The notes beneath the pieces were generated by a model that did not search any database, had not been told where the DNA came from, and worked only from the letters and a program-made list of their open reading frames with translations. A stretch of 47,174 bases of DNA from positions 1 through 47,174 of the forward strand of contig CAJOIF010000030.1 in NCBI GenBank assembly GCA_905234765.1. The letters are read 5' to 3'. Shown in pieces: positions 40,913 to 47,174 of this stretch. Source of the stretch: an uncultured Bacteroidales bacterium. GTDB taxonomy: Bacteria; Bacteroidota; Bacteroidia; Bacteroidales; F082. The translations under genes and the position numbers were made by a program. Every line of letters begins with the position of its first letter. Within the stretch, counting starts at the first letter, position 1.

Positions 40913-40920
40913 CAAAAATA
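40913..40920 (-). promoter_or_regulatory. -7 box (TATTTTTG) of the symporter gene
   Basis: Exact TAnnTTTG match on the minus strand, 21 bases before the start codon. Confidence 0.7.
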
Positions 40921-40952
40921 GGAATAAAAGTCGGACATGAAAGAAATTCCCG

Positions 40953-40960
40953 TACTTTTG
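40953..40960 (+). promoter_or_regulatory. -7 box (TACTTTTG) of the DMT-like gene
   Basis: Exact TAnnTTTG match, 24 bases before the ATG at 40985. It rules out the longer in-frame start at 40937. Confidence 0.7.
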
Positions 40961-40984
40961 CAAGCCGTTACAAAACATCATACA

Positions 40985-41356
40985 ATGAAAGGAGTATACA
41001 CCATTCTTTTACTTATCGTTTCCAATGTTTTCATGACCTTCGCCTGGTACGGACAGCTCAAACTGCTCGAGATTGTCCCCAGTTCAAAGGATTGGCCGCT
41101 TTTTCTAGTCATCCTGATGTCGTGGGGCGTCGCCCTGTTCGAGTATTCCTTCATGATTCCCGCCAACCGTATCGGTGCCATGCAAAACGGAGGCCCATTT
41201 AACCTTATTCAGCTGAAAGTCATACAAGAAGCCGTTTCTTTGACGGTGTTCACCATCATCGTCATCACGGTCTTCAAAACGGAGACTTTCCGATGGAACC
41301 ATATCATCTCCTTCCTTTTCATCATCCTTGCCGTATTTTTTGCCTTCAAAAAATAG
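40985..41356 (+). CDS. DUF486/DMT-family small membrane protein
   Basis: A 123-residue inner-membrane protein with four transmembrane helices (about 4-24, 37-57, 77-98, 104-122), half the size of drug/metabolite transporters. FMTFAWYGQLK, SWGVALFEYSFMIPANRIGAMQNGGPFNLIQLKVIQE and a lysine-terminated last helix AVFFAFKK are characteristic of DUF486. The family is related to small-multidrug-resistance proteins and may act as a dimer, but its substrate is unknown. Monocistronic by appearance, divergent from the symporter. Confidence 0.9.
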   Translation: MKGVYTILLLIVSNVFMTFAWYGQLKLLEIVPSSKDWPLFLVILMSWGVALFEYSFMIPANRIGAMQNGGPFNLIQLKVIQEAVSLTVFTIIVITVFKTETFRWNHIISFLFIILAVFFAFKK

Positions 41357-41386
41357 TTTTTTGTTGCGACAAAAAGAAAAATGCAT

Positions 41387-41394
41387 GATATTTG
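41387..41394 (+). promoter_or_regulatory. Probable -7 box (GATATTTG) of the ExoX-C protein gene
   Basis: One mismatch from TAnnTTTG. A TTG at 41364-41366 is 20 bases upstream, a reasonable -33 element. Confidence 0.45.
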
Positions 41395-41441
41395 CGGACC
41401 GAAAAAGACATTTTTAGCTGACAAAAAAGAAAGGACACAAT

Positions 41442-41873
41442 ATGAAATTCTATGACATTGATTCAGTTTTCACCTTCGGAAAATACGAGGGCATGACCAT
41501 CGCCGAAGTGTACGAAAAAGACCCTAAATATCTGAGATACTGCGAAGAAAACATTGACGAGTTCTATGTTTCACCCTCTGTGATGCGTGAACTGAAGTCG
41601 ATGAACCGCGCCATCAACGACTCGGCATTGTTGGATGTCAACTTCGACAAGATGAGCGACGACGAAATCGACAGCTTCATCAGCGGTCACGACGAGGAAG
41701 ACGAGTTCGACGAGTCAAGGTTAGAGCATGACTTCGACTGGGAGAACAACGATTTTGCCGACGACTCCCCATTTGACGAGTTTGAAGATGAATTTGACGA
41801 AGATGAGTTTGCCGATGAGTTCGGAGACAGCTTTGACGAAAGTTTCGACGGCAATATCGACGACATGTATTGA
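41442..41873 (+). CDS. Protein with an ExoX-like C-terminal domain and acidic tail
   Basis: A 143-residue protein. Residues 5-45 (DIDSVFTFGKYEGMTIAEVYEKDPKYLRYCEENID) match the small domain normally found at the C-terminus of exodeoxyribonuclease X-type nucleases, whose core is FGKYxGxxLxEVxxxDPxYLxW. No exonuclease domain is present, so here it stands alone. Residues 85-143 are an extreme acidic, low-complexity tail built of Asp, Glu and Phe (FDEFEDEFDEDEFADEF), likely disordered and possibly a nucleic-acid mimic or a protein-docking segment. Function unknown. It ends before a bidirectional terminator shared with the glycosyltransferase gene. Confidence 0.8.
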   Translation: MKFYDIDSVFTFGKYEGMTIAEVYEKDPKYLRYCEENIDEFYVSPSVMRELKSMNRAINDSALLDVNFDKMSDDEIDSFISGHDEEDEFDESRLEHDFDWENNDFADDSPFDEFEDEFDEDEFADEFGDSFDESFDGNIDDMY

Positions 41874-41882
41874 TTTAGGACA

Positions 41883-41924
41883 GAATAAGAAAAAAGCCAC
41901 CGTTTGGTGGCTTTTTTCTTATTC
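41883..41924. terminator. Bidirectional intrinsic terminator with a 19-bp perfect stem
   Basis: GAATAAGAAAAAAGCCACC and its exact complement flank a GTTT loop, with A-rich and T-rich outer parts so that it works in both directions. The outer edge of the stem includes the TAA stop codon (41919-41921) of the minus-strand glycosyltransferase. Confidence 0.93.
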
Positions 41925-42866
41925 AGCGTTAATCCGTTCCGAAATGGAATAGACCCGTTTTTCTCGCTGCGTCGAAGTAATCATCTCAGCAAGGAAACCC
42001 GTGCTGAAGAGCTGTACACCCACAATCATGGCGAGGATACCCAAATAGAACAAGGGACGGCGGGTCATCGAGATATAAACGTGACCAAAATACTTGGTGC
42101 AGACCAAATAAACGGAAATCACAAAACCCGCCAAGAATGACAGTGAGCCCAATACACCGAAAAAGTGCATCGGTCTATTGCTGAACTTAGAGATGAAATT
42201 GATAGTTATCAAGTCGAGATACCCGCGCACAAAGCGGCTCATGCCGAACTTGCTGCTACCGTATTTACGCTTCTGATGGTGTACAACCTTCTCTCCTATA
42301 TGGCTGAAACCATTCATCTTAGCGATGACAGGGATATAGCGGTGCATCTCGCCATACACTTGGATGCTCTTCACCACCTCGTTGCGGTAAGCTTTCAAAC
42401 CGCAGTTAAAGTCGTGCAACTTAATGCCCGACATCACACGTGTGGTCCAGTTGAAGAACTTGGAAGGGATGTTTTTGGCAATCTTGGAGTCATAACGCAC
42501 TTTCTTCCATCCTGATACAAGATCATACCCATCTTCCTTAATCATCTTGTACAGCTCGGGGATTTCATCAGGACTGTCCTGCAAGTCGGCATCCATGGTG
42601 ATGACCACATCGCCTTGCACAATCTTGAAACCTTCGTTCAACGCCGGCGACTTGCCATAGTTTCTCCTGAAACGCAAGGCCTTCACATTGGGATTGGTCT
42701 GCGCCAAACCTTGAATAATGGCCCATGAATTATCAGTAGAGCCATCGTCGATGAAGACGATTTCGTAGGAGAAGCCATGCTCGTCCATCACCCGACGAAT
42801 CCAAGATTCCAACTCGGGCAACGACTCGGCCTCATTCAGCAGCGGTACAACAACAGAGATGTCCAT
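41919..42866 (-). CDS. GT2 glycosyltransferase with C-terminal membrane helices
   Basis: A 315-residue family-2 glycosyltransferase of the DPM1/GtrB/ArnC type, which transfers a sugar from a nucleotide sugar to a polyprenyl-phosphate carrier on the cytoplasmic face. The GT-A domain (1-225) has ISVVVPLLNEAESLPEL, FIDDGSTDNSW, LRFRRNYGKSPALNEGF and the DxD region MDADLQDSPDEI. Two transmembrane helices follow (about 231-255 and 268-292). The carrier-sugar product, often used for lipopolysaccharide or O-glycan decoration, cannot be specified. It follows serS on the same strand, separated by a palindromic repeat. Confidence 0.91.
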   Translation of the reverse strand: MDISVVVPLLNEAESLPELESWIRRVMDEHGFSYEIVFIDDGSTDNSWAIIQGLAQTNPNVKALRFRRNYGKSPALNEGFKIVQGDVVITMDADLQDSPDEIPELYKMIKEDGYDLVSGWKKVRYDSKIAKNIPSKFFNWTTRVMSGIKLHDFNCGLKAYRNEVVKSIQVYGEMHRYIPVIAKMNGFSHIGEKVVHHQKRKYGSSKFGMSRFVRGYLDLITINFISKFSNRPMHFFGVLGSLSFLAGFVISVYLVCTKYFGHVYISMTRRPLFYLGILAMIVGVQLFSTGFLAEMITSTQREKRVYSISERINAE

Positions 42867-42871
42867 ATTCT

Positions 42872-42949
42872 TTTGACTTCGGGACTTCGAGACTTCGAGA
42901 CTTCGGGGCTTTGCTGTCTCGCGGTCCCGTAGTCTCGCAGTCTCGTGTC
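42872..42949 (-). repeat. Intercistronic palindromic 8-bp-unit repeat, copy B
   Basis: Read on the minus strand it begins GACACGAGACTGCGAGAC, continues ACTACGGGACCGCGAGAC, and returns through CCCGAAGT and CTCGAAGT units to GAAGTCAA. It matches copy A (34908-34987) nearly throughout except at the loop. It fills the gap between the serS stop and the glycosyltransferase start. Confidence 0.85.
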
Positions 42950-42953
42950 AATA

Positions 42954-44231
42954 TTATCTGATTTCAGTTTTTCCACCCATATAGGGTTGCAGGGCTTTCG
43001 GGATGGCCACGCTGCCATCAGCACGGAGGTTGTTCTCCAAGAAGGCTATCAACATGCGCGGCGGAGCGACTACAGTATTGTTCAAGGTGTGAGCAAAGTA
43101 GTTGCCATTCTTTCCCTTGACCCTAATCTTCAGTCTACGCGCCTGGGCATCGCCGAGGTAAGAGCAACTGCCCACCTCGAAGTATTTCTTCTGGCGCGGT
43201 GACCATGCCTCCACGTCCAACGACTTCACCTTCAGGTCGGCCAAGTCGCCAGAGCAACATTCAAGGGTACGAACGGGAATGTCCATCGAGCGGAACAGAT
43301 CCACCGTGTTCTTCCACATCTGCTCGTACCAGTAGTCGGCATCTTCCTGTTTGCAGAGGACAACCATCTCCTGCTTCTCGAACTGGTGGATACGATACAC
43401 GCCACGTTCCTCGATGCCATGGGCACCTTTCTCCTTGCGGAAGCAGGGCGAATAACTCGTTAGGGTCAAAGGCAATGATTCTTCAGGCACAATCTGGTCG
43501 ATGAACTTGCCAATCATCGAGTGCTCGCTGGTGCCAATAAGGTAAAGGTCTTCGCCTTCAATCTTATACATCATGGCATCCATCTCAGCGAAACTCATCA
43601 CGCCGGAGACAATTTCACTGCGCACCATAAAAGGCGGGATGCAGTAGGTGAAGCCACGGTCAATCATGAAGTCGCGGGCATAGGTGATGACGGCGGAATG
43701 CAGACGCGCTATGTCGCCCATGAGGTAATAGAAACCATTACCCGCCACGCGGTGCGCCGAATCCAGATCCAATCCATTGAACTTGGCCATGATGTCAGCG
43801 TGATAAGGCACCTCGAAATCGGGCACCACAGGCTCGCCAAAGCGTTCCTTCTCCACATTGAAGGTATCGTCCTTGCCGACAGGCACCGCGGAATCAATGA
43901 TGTTCGGGATGGCATACATCACTTTTGTCAGCTGCTCCATGAGTGAAGTCTGTTGTTTGCCAAGTGCTTCCAACTCTTGCGCGTTGGCCTCGACAAGTTT
44001 CTTCATCTCGTTGGCTTTTTCAACCTCTTTGTTTTTGAACAGGATGCCGATTTCCTTTGAAATGGAGTTACGCTGCGAACGCAGGTCGTCGGCGCGCTGC
44101 TGACAATCACAATATTGGGTGTACAGGTTGATGGCCTCATCAACGAGGGGCAACTTGTTGTCCTGGAATTTCTTCTTGATGTTCTCCCTGACCACGTCGG
44201 GGTTCTTGACTAAAAACTTAATGTCTATCAT
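42954..44231 (-). CDS. serS: Seryl-tRNA synthetase
   Basis: A 425-residue class II aminoacyl-tRNA synthetase that charges tRNA-Ser. The N-terminal long antiparallel coiled coil (about 25-110, with RADDLRSQRNSISKEIG) reaches the tRNA variable arm. The catalytic core has motif 2 in SYSPCFRKEKGAHGIEERGVYRIHQF and motif 3 in PPRMLIAFLENNLRADGSVAIPKALQPYMGG, plus the LIGTSEHSMIG serine-binding segment. The protein is complete and of normal length. Its TATCTTTG promoter is 31 bases upstream, divergent from the second DUF4143 ATPase. Confidence 0.97.
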   Translation of the reverse strand: MIDIKFLVKNPDVVRENIKKKFQDNKLPLVDEAINLYTQYCDCQQRADDLRSQRNSISKEIGILFKNKEVEKANEMKKLVEANAQELEALGKQQTSLMEQLTKVMYAIPNIIDSAVPVGKDDTFNVEKERFGEPVVPDFEVPYHADIMAKFNGLDLDSAHRVAGNGFYYLMGDIARLHSAVITYARDFMIDRGFTYCIPPFMVRSEIVSGVMSFAEMDAMMYKIEGEDLYLIGTSEHSMIGKFIDQIVPEESLPLTLTSYSPCFRKEKGAHGIEERGVYRIHQFEKQEMVVLCKQEDADYWYEQMWKNTVDLFRSMDIPVRTLECCSGDLADLKVKSLDVEAWSPRQKKYFEVGSCSYLGDAQARRLKIRVKGKNGNYFAHTLNNTVVAPPRMLIAFLENNLRADGSVAIPKALQPYMGGKTEIR

Positions 44232-44262
44232 AGGTGTAGATTTCTTGCTTTGTAAAAACGGA

Positions 44263-44270
44263 CAAAGATA
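44263..44270 (-). promoter_or_regulatory. -7 box (TATCTTTG) of serS
   Basis: Exact TAnnTTTG match on the minus strand, 31 bases before the start codon. Confidence 0.75.
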
Positions 44271-44343
44271 GTAAAAATCTAAATATGGAAAACGGAGGAT
44301 CCTCTAAAGGATCAAATTATCAGAAACTGATTGTTGGTGGTTT

Positions 44344-44402
44344 TTGCCGAAAAACGGACATTTTTATGTAATTTTGTTGCCGAAAAACAGACATTTATAT
44401 AC
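44344..44402 (+). repeat. Direct repeat flanking the promoter of the second DUF4143 ATPase
   Basis: TTGCCGAAAAACGGACATTT (44344-44363) recurs as TTGCCGAAAAACAGACATTT (44377-44396) with one base different, starting 33 bases apart. Each copy is followed by an AT-rich TATGTA/TATATAC tail. The -7 box TAATTTTG lies between the copies and the second copy covers the predicted transcription start. Confidence 0.82.
44369..44376 (+). promoter_or_regulatory. -7 box (TAATTTTG) of the second DUF4143 ATPase gene
   Basis: Exact TAnnTTTG match placed exactly between two copies of a direct repeat, 34 bases before the ATG. Confidence 0.7.
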
Positions 44403-44410
44403 TTATTATT

Positions 44411-45757
44411 ATGATTCACAGAAAAATAGAATATTTTATAAAAAAATGGATAGAATCTTCCACCAAAAAAGCACTCTTGATTACAGGCGCACGACAGGTG
44501 GGAAAGACTTATTCCATCAGAAAAACCTTGAAGGAAAACGCCGTTTCTTTTATAGAAATCAACTTCTTGGAAAACGAAGCCGCCATGCAACTTTTCCAAC
44601 AGACCACGAATGCCCAAGATCTCTTGCGCGGACTTTCTGTGCTTGTCGAAAAACCTTTGATGAAGGGGAAAACCATCGTCTTCTTTGACGAAGTACAGTG
44701 CTGCAAAGAAATCGTCACAGCCATCAAGTTCCTTGTAGATGAAGGCAGCTACAAATACATCATGAGCGGCTCGCTTTTAGGAGTTGAATTGAAGGACATT
44801 CGCTCATTTCCAGTAGGGTATCTGGATATAGAATCCATGTATCCTCTTGACTTTGAAGAGTTCATGAAAGCCAACAACTTCTCTGATGAAGTCATTGGAC
44901 ATTTAAGGAATGGTTATCAAAACCTCTCTCCAATTGACGAATTCATCCACCAGCAAACCCTGAAGCTCTTTCATCTGTATCTCATCGTTGGTGGAATGCC
45001 AGCCGCTGTTGACATCTATCTAAAAACCAACAATATCGCCAAAGTTATCGAGGTTCAGAAATCCATCATCGACCTATACAAGAAGGATATCGCACAATAC
45101 GACCCCAAGGAAAAACTCTATTTGAACGAAATACTAATGCTGATTCCCTCGGAAATCAACAGCAAAAACAAGCGTTTTGTATTGAAAAGCCTGAACGAAA
45201 ACCCGAAATTCAGCCGTTACGAAAACCGATTCCTTTGGCTGCGTGACGCAGGTGTTGCCCTGCCTACTTATTGCGCCAATGAACCCGCCCTTCCGCTGAT
45301 ACTTTCCAAGTCGCGCAACCTCTTCAAACTATTCCTGAACGACATAGGATTGCTTTGTACCATGTACGCCAACGGACTACAACTGAAAATTTTGCAAGGC
45401 GAAATCAACATCAACTACGGGGCAATCTATGAGAATTTTGTCGCCCAAGAACTGAGCGCCCACCAGTTTGATCTCTATTATTACAACAGTAAGAAAAACG
45501 GCGAGTTGGATTTCATGATCGAGCACAACGGGACATTGTTGCCCATTGAAGTCAAATCGGGGAAAGACTACCTCCGTCATGTTTCCATGACCCACCTGCT
45601 GGCTAATGAACAATATGGCATCGCCAAAGGCATCATCTTACAAAACGAAAACATTTCCGTTAAGGGCAAAGCTGTATATTTGCCTGTTTACATGACCATG
45701 TTCATCGAAAACCAGCAAATTCCAGAGGATTTGGTTTATCGGGTGGAGGCCATTTGA
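44411..45757 (+). CDS. AAA+ ATPase with DUF4143 C-terminal domain
   Basis: A 448-residue ATPase of the same broad family as the protein at 31372-32658 but only distantly similar. Walker A is GARQVGKT (26-33), Walker B is IVFFDEVQ (about 90-97), and sensor 1 is YIMSGSLLG. A winged-helix-like middle (LYLNEILMLIPSEINSKNKRFVLKSLNENPKFSRY) leads to the DUF4143 C-terminus. KNGELDFMIEHNGTLLPIEVKSGKD there keeps the D...ExK spacing of PD-(D/E)xK-like domains, and YGAIYENFVAQEL is characteristic. The biological role is unproven. Transcription starts within a direct repeat. A hairpin and then a lectin-like lipoprotein gene lie downstream on the opposite strand. Confidence 0.9.
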   Translation: MIHRKIEYFIKKWIESSTKKALLITGARQVGKTYSIRKTLKENAVSFIEINFLENEAAMQLFQQTTNAQDLLRGLSVLVEKPLMKGKTIVFFDEVQCCKEIVTAIKFLVDEGSYKYIMSGSLLGVELKDIRSFPVGYLDIESMYPLDFEEFMKANNFSDEVIGHLRNGYQNLSPIDEFIHQQTLKLFHLYLIVGGMPAAVDIYLKTNNIAKVIEVQKSIIDLYKKDIAQYDPKEKLYLNEILMLIPSEINSKNKRFVLKSLNENPKFSRYENRFLWLRDAGVALPTYCANEPALPLILSKSRNLFKLFLNDIGLLCTMYANGLQLKILQGEININYGAIYENFVAQELSAHQFDLYYYNSKKNGELDFMIEHNGTLLPIEVKSGKDYLRHVSMTHLLANEQYGIAKGIILQNENISVKGKAVYLPVYMTMFIENQQIPEDLVYRVEAI

Positions 45758-45768
45758 ATAACAAAAAG

Positions 45769-45796
45769 GTAGAGACGCGCCATGATACGTCTCTAC
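45769..45796. repeat. Hairpin repeat GTAGAGACG / CGTCTCTAC
   Basis: A nine-bp perfect stem with a ten-base loop between the convergent ATPase and lipoprotein genes. No T-run follows in either direction. From memory, GTAGAGACG...CGTCTCTAC palindromes are among the commonest dispersed intergenic hairpins in Bacteroidota and other phyla. Confidence 0.7.
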
Positions 45797-45820
45797 ATAA
45801 AATCCTATCGCCAGAAAACA

Positions 45821-46996
45821 CTATTGTGCTGAGCAAACGAGGCGCACGCTCCGACCGCAGTAGCGGTCGATGTACGTGTAGTCGTTCACGCTGACAGCGC
45901 CGTCGTAGAAGTCCACGTGTAGCGCGCCATAGTTATCGCACCACGAGGTCGACCAGTAGTCGCCCCAGGAACCGACACCGCTGACCGAAGTCCCGATGCG
46001 GTATCCTGCGGCAGGCAGGAAGACCGCTCCAGCATCTTGCATTGAGGCGAAATCTGACGCGCTGTAGTCGTTCCCGTTCCACCCTGCGGTTCCAACTACA
46101 TCGTTGATGCCTATTGGCTGTACCACTCCCGAAGGATGCGTGTAATTGTCGGGGAACAGGATTACGCCATGCACATCAGCCACCTTGGCCTTTGCAAAAC
46201 GTGCATTATCCACTTCATTCACCGTGGAAGCAGCACGCGTGTAAAAAACGTAATACCACTCGCCTCTACACGTCAGCGTGCGCCACTTGCCTGCCTGGTT
46301 GCCGCCATTGGAGATGGCATTGTAGACCCCCCAGTCGGCATTGGCATAAGTGTCTGTAAGGTCGTAAAATCCTGATGGACCATACAAAATCCCGTTCGAA
46401 TTGTCAGAATCCCAAGGATGATAATAGGTGTTTCCGCTGTCCCATCCGCTTGTTCCCCAGCCGAAGAGGTCTATCCAACCACTATAGGACGAGGAGATGT
46501 TGCTGTTGTTTTCACCAATGTAGTCGTATTGGTTGGCGGCAAATTGCCAAGTATTTGTAGAGGCTTGATATTGCAAATTGCCCTGCGAAAAGTACACTTG
46601 GTCGCCATTGTCATTTATGGTGAACTTGCCGTTTATCGCACCTGCGGGGAGATAAGTGAAATTCGCCACCAAGGTGCGGTTGCCATCCACCGTGAAAGTG
46701 TAATTGGCTTCCGTAGAAACCACGTCTTCGTATTCAGTCCAGTTGGCAAAGATATAGTCCGTGTTGGTAGTGGCCGAAACGGTGCATGTCTCGCCATCTT
46801 GGAAAGTGCCGCCACCAGTCACGGCACCGCCATTAGTCGGATTAGCCGAAATGTTTACAATAAAACTTTCTGGGTTTTCACCTCCGTTGTTTCCACCGTT
46901 ACCTCCATTGTTCGGTTCATCGGGTTTTGTACATCCCACGGCAAGCATTGCCGTCATTAGCATTATTACTGCTATGGCCTTCATGAATCTTTGCAT
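45821..46996 (-). CDS. Lipoprotein with an InlB-like repeat and a C-type-lectin-like domain
   Basis: A 391-residue predicted surface lipoprotein. Signal peptide MQRFMKAIAVIMLMTAMLAV and lipobox AVGC (C22) are followed by an Asn/Gly-rich linker. Residues about 45-112 form one bacterial beta-repeat of the divergent InlB B-repeat type (NPTNGGAVTGGGTFQDGETCTVSA ... FANW ... VDGNRTLVANF). Residues 120-391 form a lectin-like domain with FLPAAGYRIGTSVSGVGSWGDYWSTSW and a final RYCGRSVRLV. The last 50 codons are GC-rich and dominated by NNC codons. The N-terminus is nearly identical to that of the lipoprotein at 30325-31074. It has its own promoter and lies next to a DUF4143 ATPase. Confidence 0.85.
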   Translation of the reverse strand: MQRFMKAIAVIMLMTAMLAVGCTKPDEPNNGGNGGNNGGENPESFIVNISANPTNGGAVTGGGTFQDGETCTVSATTNTDYIFANWTEYEDVVSTEANYTFTVDGNRTLVANFTYLPAGAINGKFTINDNGDQVYFSQGNLQYQASTNTWQFAANQYDYIGENNSNISSSYSGWIDLFGWGTSGWDSGNTYYHPWDSDNSNGILYGPSGFYDLTDTYANADWGVYNAISNGGNQAGKWRTLTCRGEWYYVFYTRAASTVNEVDNARFAKAKVADVHGVILFPDNYTHPSGVVQPIGINDVVGTAGWNGNDYSASDFASMQDAGAVFLPAAGYRIGTSVSGVGSWGDYWSTSWCDNYGALHVDFYDGAVSVNDYTYIDRYCGRSVRLVCSAQ

Positions 46997-47022
46997 AATT
47001 CTTGGATTTATTTGTTATGTGG

Positions 47023-47030
47023 CAAAAATA
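47023..47030 (-). promoter_or_regulatory. -7 box (TATTTTTG) of the second lectin-like lipoprotein gene
   Basis: Exact TAnnTTTG match on the minus strand, 26 bases before the start codon and downstream of the rRNA terminator. Confidence 0.7.
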
Positions 47031-47078
47031 GCAATAAATCGGATAAGGACAATCCTTTTCGCAAAAAAAGTGATTTAT

Positions 47079-47115
47079 AAAAACAGAGAAGCCCGCACCT
47101 TTCTGGGTGCAGGCT
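47079..47115 (-). terminator. rRNA operon terminator
   Basis: On the minus strand AGCCTGCACC pairs with GGTGCGGGCT at nine of ten positions around CAGAAA, followed by TCTCTGTTTTT. It begins about ten bases after the 5S rRNA 3' end. Confidence 0.85.
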
Positions 47116-47125
47116 TTCCGTTGTG

Positions 47126-47174
47126 GGTGGGCGGCGCGCTACTTTCCCACGGTCTCCCGCAGTATCATCGCCGC
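47126..47174 (-). rRNA. rrf: 5S ribosomal RNA, 3' part (continues beyond the window)
   Basis: The minus strand reads GCGGCGATGATACTGCGGG, then AGACCGTGGGAAAGTAG, then CGCGCCGCCCACC, which is the conserved 3' half of 5S rRNA (compare the usual GATGGTACTGC...GTGGGAGAGTAGG). The last bases are the 3' strand of helix I, whose partner is outside the window. The exact 3' end is uncertain by a few bases. The rest of an rRNA operon presumably lies just beyond position 47174. Confidence 0.88.

Overview
The window looks like a chromosomal segment of a member of the Bacteroidota, most likely Bacteroidales. The evidence is the set of about two dozen near-perfect TAnnTTTG -7 promoter boxes (mostly TATCTTTG, TATTTTTG, TAATTTTG) placed a few bases upstream of start codons, the general scarcity of Shine-Dalgarno motifs, a short 288-residue primary sigma factor, an Oar-type TonB-dependent receptor, a DUF4831 protein, a lysine-type SerA, and many lipoproteins. 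Genus and family cannot be fixed from the sequence. No phage, plasmid, transposase, CRISPR array or reverse transcriptase is visible; this is mostly core chromosome.

Layout. 1-3580: tRNA-Tyr with its terminator, an RRM RNA-binding protein, tRNA-Arg, a DUF2007 protein, LolD and a secreted TPR/coiled-coil protein. 3581-7258 (minus): a membrane protein, superoxide dismutase, RpoD and an HtrA protease that appears to be a lipoprotein. 7419-10928 (plus): a GNAT acetyltransferase, MltG, a phosphomannomutase/phosphoglucomutase and a TPR lipoprotein. 10932-13489: a MORN-repeat protein divergent from recR, a small basic RHH-like protein, and a PfkB sugar kinase. 13493-19122 (minus): an apparent five-gene run of small membrane protein, mutL, rhomboid protease, membrane EEP-family hydrolase and glmM. 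19177-25595: a small lipoprotein, then a TonB receptor, an outer-membrane barrel and two lipoproteins. 25600-30098 (minus): a peptide-binding lipoprotein translationally coupled to lon, and a frameshifted bL31 type B gene. 30325-32658: a C-type-lectin-like/FISUMP lipoprotein divergent from a DUF4143 ATPase. 32854-36321: serC, serA and a DUF1015 gene. 36404-38284: xerD and kdsA. 38271-42866: a DUF4831 protein, a sodium:solute symporter, a small DMT-like protein, an ExoX-C-domain protein and a GT2 glycosyltransferase. 42954-44231: serS. 44411-46996: a second DUF4143 ATPase followed by a second lectin-like lipoprotein. The window ends inside a 5S rRNA gene on the minus strand, preceded by the rRNA operon terminator.

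Most genes serve envelope building and quality control (LolD, MltG, GlmM, KdsA, HtrA, rhomboid, glycosyltransferase), serine supply and charging (SerC, SerA, SerS), or DNA and RNA maintenance (RecR, MutL, XerD, RpoD).

The most interesting material is accessory. A DUF4143 ATPase with short direct repeats at its promoter sits next to a lectin-fold-like lipoprotein twice in 47 kb, and the second lipoprotein ends in a GC-rich, NNC-codon-rich tail resembling the variable region of diversity-generating retroelement targets. The DUF1015 protein carries an eight-cysteine metallothionein-like cluster. Several families of intercistronic hairpin or 8-bp repeats recur at different operons. The bL31B gene appears to have lost about 20 bases at a palindromic junction.
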